Of a DNA stretch of 64,000 bases, positions 62,200 through 64,000 are shown in pieces. The notes under the pieces were generated by a model. It saw only the letters and a program-made list of their open reading frames with translations, had not been told where the DNA came from and made no database searches. This stretch comes from Micavibrio sp. UBA1850 (GTDB lineage Bacteria > Pseudomonadota > Alphaproteobacteria > Micavibrionales > Micavibrionaceae), in contig DDIM01000001.1 in NCBI GenBank assembly GCA_002338525.1, forward strand, positions 26,458 through 90,457. Reading direction: 5' to 3'. The translations under genes and the position numbers were made by a program. Each line of letters begins with the position of its first letter. Positions within the stretch are counted from its first letter, which is position 1.

Positions 62200-62559
62200 T
62201 TATTTCTTAAGTGTTGTGAGTATCGCAACCGGCACAAGACCAAGTAATACGCTTGTCTCATACCCTAGATACACACCAAGCACCACTAACAATATAGAGA
62301 ATAGATCTCCCGTTAGTTTACGCCTTGTTAAAACAAGGCTTGAAAGCACCAGAATAAATCCTGTTCCAAATAATGTGTGCATCTCATGCCCGCCGAAAAA
62401 TCCTGTTACACCCGTCACGATGCCTGCCATACCAAGGATGTGGAATATCACAGTGGAAAGCCCAACAAGAACCACCAATGATGTTAAATAAAACCATACA
62501 GCCTCCATTGTGGAATGCGTGTGTTTTACATCTACTGTTTTTTCAATAATACCAATCAT
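62200..62559 (-). CDS. Small polytopic membrane protein of unknown function
   Basis: A 119-residue product from ATG 62559 (MIGIIEKTVDVKH), which has GGGAGG upstream. A longer frame reaches 62946 but lies across the HNH gene and lacks a ribosome-binding site. Three or four helices are visible (VWFYLTSLVVLVGLSTVIFH, GTGFILVLSSLVLTR, LFSILLVVLGVYLGYETSVL). A His-rich loop (KHTHS, GGHEMHT) could bind metal. It starts 22 bp after the HNH gene's stop and is probably cotranscribed with it. Confidence 0.7.
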   Translation of the reverse strand: MIGIIEKTVDVKHTHSTMEAVWFYLTSLVVLVGLSTVIFHILGMAGIVTGVTGFFGGHEMHTLFGTGFILVLSSLVLTRRKLTGDLFSILLVVLGVYLGYETSVLLGLVPVAILTTLKK

Positions 62560-62581
62560 TACAACCTCCCTGTTGTTATGG

Positions 62582-63205
62582 TTAATGAACGTACCCGTCT
62601 TCCAATTCGGAATCCCAGTACAAGAAATCCTCCCATCCCTCATGTAAGAAATGAGGAGGAAATTTTTGTGCATACGCTTGCAGCTCGTGAATAGTTGGCT
62701 CACGAGGGGTATGAAGCGGATGCATGTTACATTCTGAAGGGAGCTTACACCCTTTGCGCGTATTACAGCTTTGACAGGCTGCAACGATATTTTCCCACGA
62801 TGTGCCGCCGCCTTTTGCACGTGGAATAACATGATCAAATGTGAGGGCGTGTGTTTTAAACTTGTCGCCACAATACTGGCAGCGCCACTGGTCACGCAAA
62901 AACACATTAAACCTCGTAAATGAAGGAGAGCGCTTTTCAGGAACATATTCGTTCATGACCAAGACACTTGGTAGCCGCATACATTGGCTTGGGCTTTTGA
63001 TTTCACGATCATGTTCATACACGACACTGACTGTGCCACGAAAAATCGCCTTTACAGCCTCCTGCCAAGGCCAAATTGATAAAGGCAAATAAGACAGCGG
63101 CCTATAATCCGCATTCAAAATCAATGCACTGCATTGTTCTAGCGGGACATGAGGCGTAGACGATATTTTTTGAATATTTGAAAAACCATCAACCAAATTG
63201 CTCAC
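62582..63205 (-). CDS. HNH endonuclease family protein
   Basis: A 207-residue protein common in alphaproteobacteria. ALILNADYRPLSYLPLSIWP is the conserved N-terminus. The HNH core is RCQYCGDKFKTHALTFDHVI, PRAKGGGTSWENIVAACQSC and NTRKG, with four Cys as zinc ligands (CQYC, CQSC), and the HNH residues D-H, N, and N/H. The start is GTG 63205 with GGAGA seven bases upstream. The family is often housekeeping (RNA or DNA repair); the function is not known. Confidence 0.88.
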   Translation of the reverse strand: MSNLVDGFSNIQKISSTPHVPLEQCSALILNADYRPLSYLPLSIWPWQEAVKAIFRGTVSVVYEHDREIKSPSQCMRLPSVLVMNEYVPEKRSPSFTRFNVFLRDQWRCQYCGDKFKTHALTFDHVIPRAKGGGTSWENIVAACQSCNTRKGCKLPSECNMHPLHTPREPTIHELQAYAQKFPPHFLHEGWEDFLYWDSELEDGYVH

Positions 63206-63251
63206 AATATGTCTCCTTTCACGTAATACACGTTATCAGTGGAGACTTGTC

Positions 63252-63476
63252 ATGCAGGGGCGCTACACGCCCTTTATTGAAGTTTATTATCGTTTTTCTG
63301 CGCTTTTAGACTCTATAAAATTAAAGCCTCGCACTTACGTCTCTATTATACCAAACAATGAGATGAGCTTGTCTAAATACTTAAAAGAATTTGACATCAC
63401 ATACGAAGAGCAACAATTTAATGATAAAAACGTAAAGTATAGAGGAATTTTATTCCATATAGTTAACGCACATTAA
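63252..63476 (+). CDS. Small soluble protein of unknown function
   Basis: A 74-residue product from ATG 63252 (MQGRYTPFIEVYYRF), with TGGAGA upstream; ATG 63198 is less likely. No signal peptide or membrane helix. It is basic and rich in Tyr (VYYRFSALLDSIKLKPRTYV) and could be an alpha/beta mini-domain. No family recognised. It is divergent from the HNH gene by 46 bp. Confidence 0.5.
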   Translation: MQGRYTPFIEVYYRFSALLDSIKLKPRTYVSIIPNNEMSLSKYLKEFDITYEEQQFNDKNVKYRGILFHIVNAH

Positions 63477-63568
63477 CCAATTCACCATCAAAATGAAGTC
63501 ACAATGCGTAAATTGAGCGACACACATAAACACGTTCAAGCGTTAAAAAGCATCGCTCAAATTATGAT

Positions 63569-64000
63569 TTATTTTGAAACCCGCTCTAAAAACTGTCCGC
63601 CAACTTGTAGGCCTATTTGGTCAATACCGTGCTCTAAATCCGGCACAATCGTCTTTTCAACGCGACATCCCAGTTGTTTGAGCTGGTTATAAGCCATCTC
63701 TGTGGCTTGCACAGGAACAACCTCATCAGCATCTCCATGCACAAGCTGAACAGGCAATTTCTTTTGCGTATCAAGAACTTTAAGCGTTGCCCCCATAAGC
63801 GCACCACTATATCCCAATATTCCGTTTACAAACTCACCATGGCGCAACCCATAGTATAACGCCATCATCGTCCCTTGAGAGAAACCAACAAGGGATACTT
63901 TTTCGACTTTGTACTCTTCACGCAACGTATCAATAAAATCAGACAAAATTGGATAGGCCTCCGCAGCCCCCTTTTCCATGAGCTCTGGCGTATAATCTTG
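63569..64000 (-). CDS. Alpha/beta hydrolase (carboxylesterase/phospholipase family), 5' end cut by window
   Basis: The frame runs past ATG 63979 through to base 64000 without a stop, so the start lies outside the window and ATG 63979 is internal. The nucleophile elbow is VSLVGFSQGTMMALYYGLRH (GFSQG). The catalytic Asp lies in QLVHGDADEVVPVQATEMAY, and the His in VPDLEHGIDQIG. This resembles YpfH-type esterases/phospholipases that cleave short acyl esters. About half of the usual 215 residues is visible. Confidence 0.82.
   Translation of the reverse strand, partial: QDYTPELMEKGAAEAYPILSDFIDTLREEYKVEKVSLVGFSQGTMMALYYGLRHGEFVNGILGYSGALMGATLKVLDTQKKLPVQLVHGDADEVVPVQATEMAYNQLKQLGCRVEKTIVPDLEHGIDQIGLQVGGQFLERVSK

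Noticed and set aside
62560..62946. N-terminal extension of the membrane protein gene at 62200
   Set aside because: It runs across the HNH gene in another frame, while ATG 62559 has a strong GGGAGG ribosome-binding site.

Overview
The window reads as chromosomal DNA of a Gram-negative alphaproteobacterium with AT-rich composition. Support for this comes from the LPS genes (waaA, lpxK, an LpxL-type acyltransferase), an RpoH-type sigma factor, a DUF2336 protein, an Ffh with a Met/Gly-rich tail, an Ala/Glu-tailed S16, and the block S49 peptidase / TrmN6-like methyltransferase / divergent polyprenyl synthase. Two aminoacyl-tRNA synthetases are of types unusual for the class: an alpha2 (single-chain) GlyRS and a long, clostridial-looking GluRS. 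I cannot name a genus. A member of the Micavibrionales or a relative would fit, but that is a weak inference.

Layout. 1-2.1 kb: the end of a Tad (Flp) pilus locus with two TadE-like proteins and a vWA-bearing TadG. 2.1-30.2 kb: mostly housekeeping genes. These are ppdK, glyS, an S49 peptidase, trmN6, a polyprenyl synthase gene, rpoH, a BepA-like M48 protease divergent from a degenerate nuclease-fold protein, pip, pgk, DUF2336, amn, ftsY, mtaB, an M3 peptidase, a phosphoesterase, then ffh-rpsP-rimM-trmD and rplS, and a degenerate HD-GYP protein. A candidate small RNA or leader with its own promoter lies just before ffh.

30.2-47.5 kb: the centrepiece, a 15-gene block on the minus strand encoding an MSHA-like type IV pilus. 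In order of transcription it has an MshE-like extension ATPase with an N-terminal c-di-GMP-binding type domain, an MshG/PilC platform protein, a PilM-PilN fusion, PilO-like and MshK/PilP-like proteins, an ABC ATPase, an acidic TPR protein, a lone zinc/methyltransferase domain of prepilin peptidase, PilT, PilU, an MshL-type secretin, an ABC-2 permease, a membrane-anchored repeat protein, a membrane-embedded AraC regulator and a major-pilin-like gene. The split ABC transporter inside the pilus operon resembles the pilGHI arrangement of Myxococcus. Divergent from mshE is a membrane-anchored protein with a C-terminal DUF1566/Lcl-type domain, a possible minor pilin or adhesin.

48.6-64 kb: tRNA-Arg(ACG), a secreted OmpA-fold-like protein, a secreted cysteine-containing protein of unknown function, waaA-lpxK-lpxL, a class II DAHP synthase, gltX, trmJ, rpsD, tRNA-Leu(CAA), exoD-dsbB, a YHYH-domain protein, a 38-residue membrane peptide, an HNH nuclease, and an alpha/beta hydrolase cut by the window end.

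No insertion sequence, phage, CRISPR array or rRNA was seen. All functional statements rest on motif recognition by eye, without database searches.
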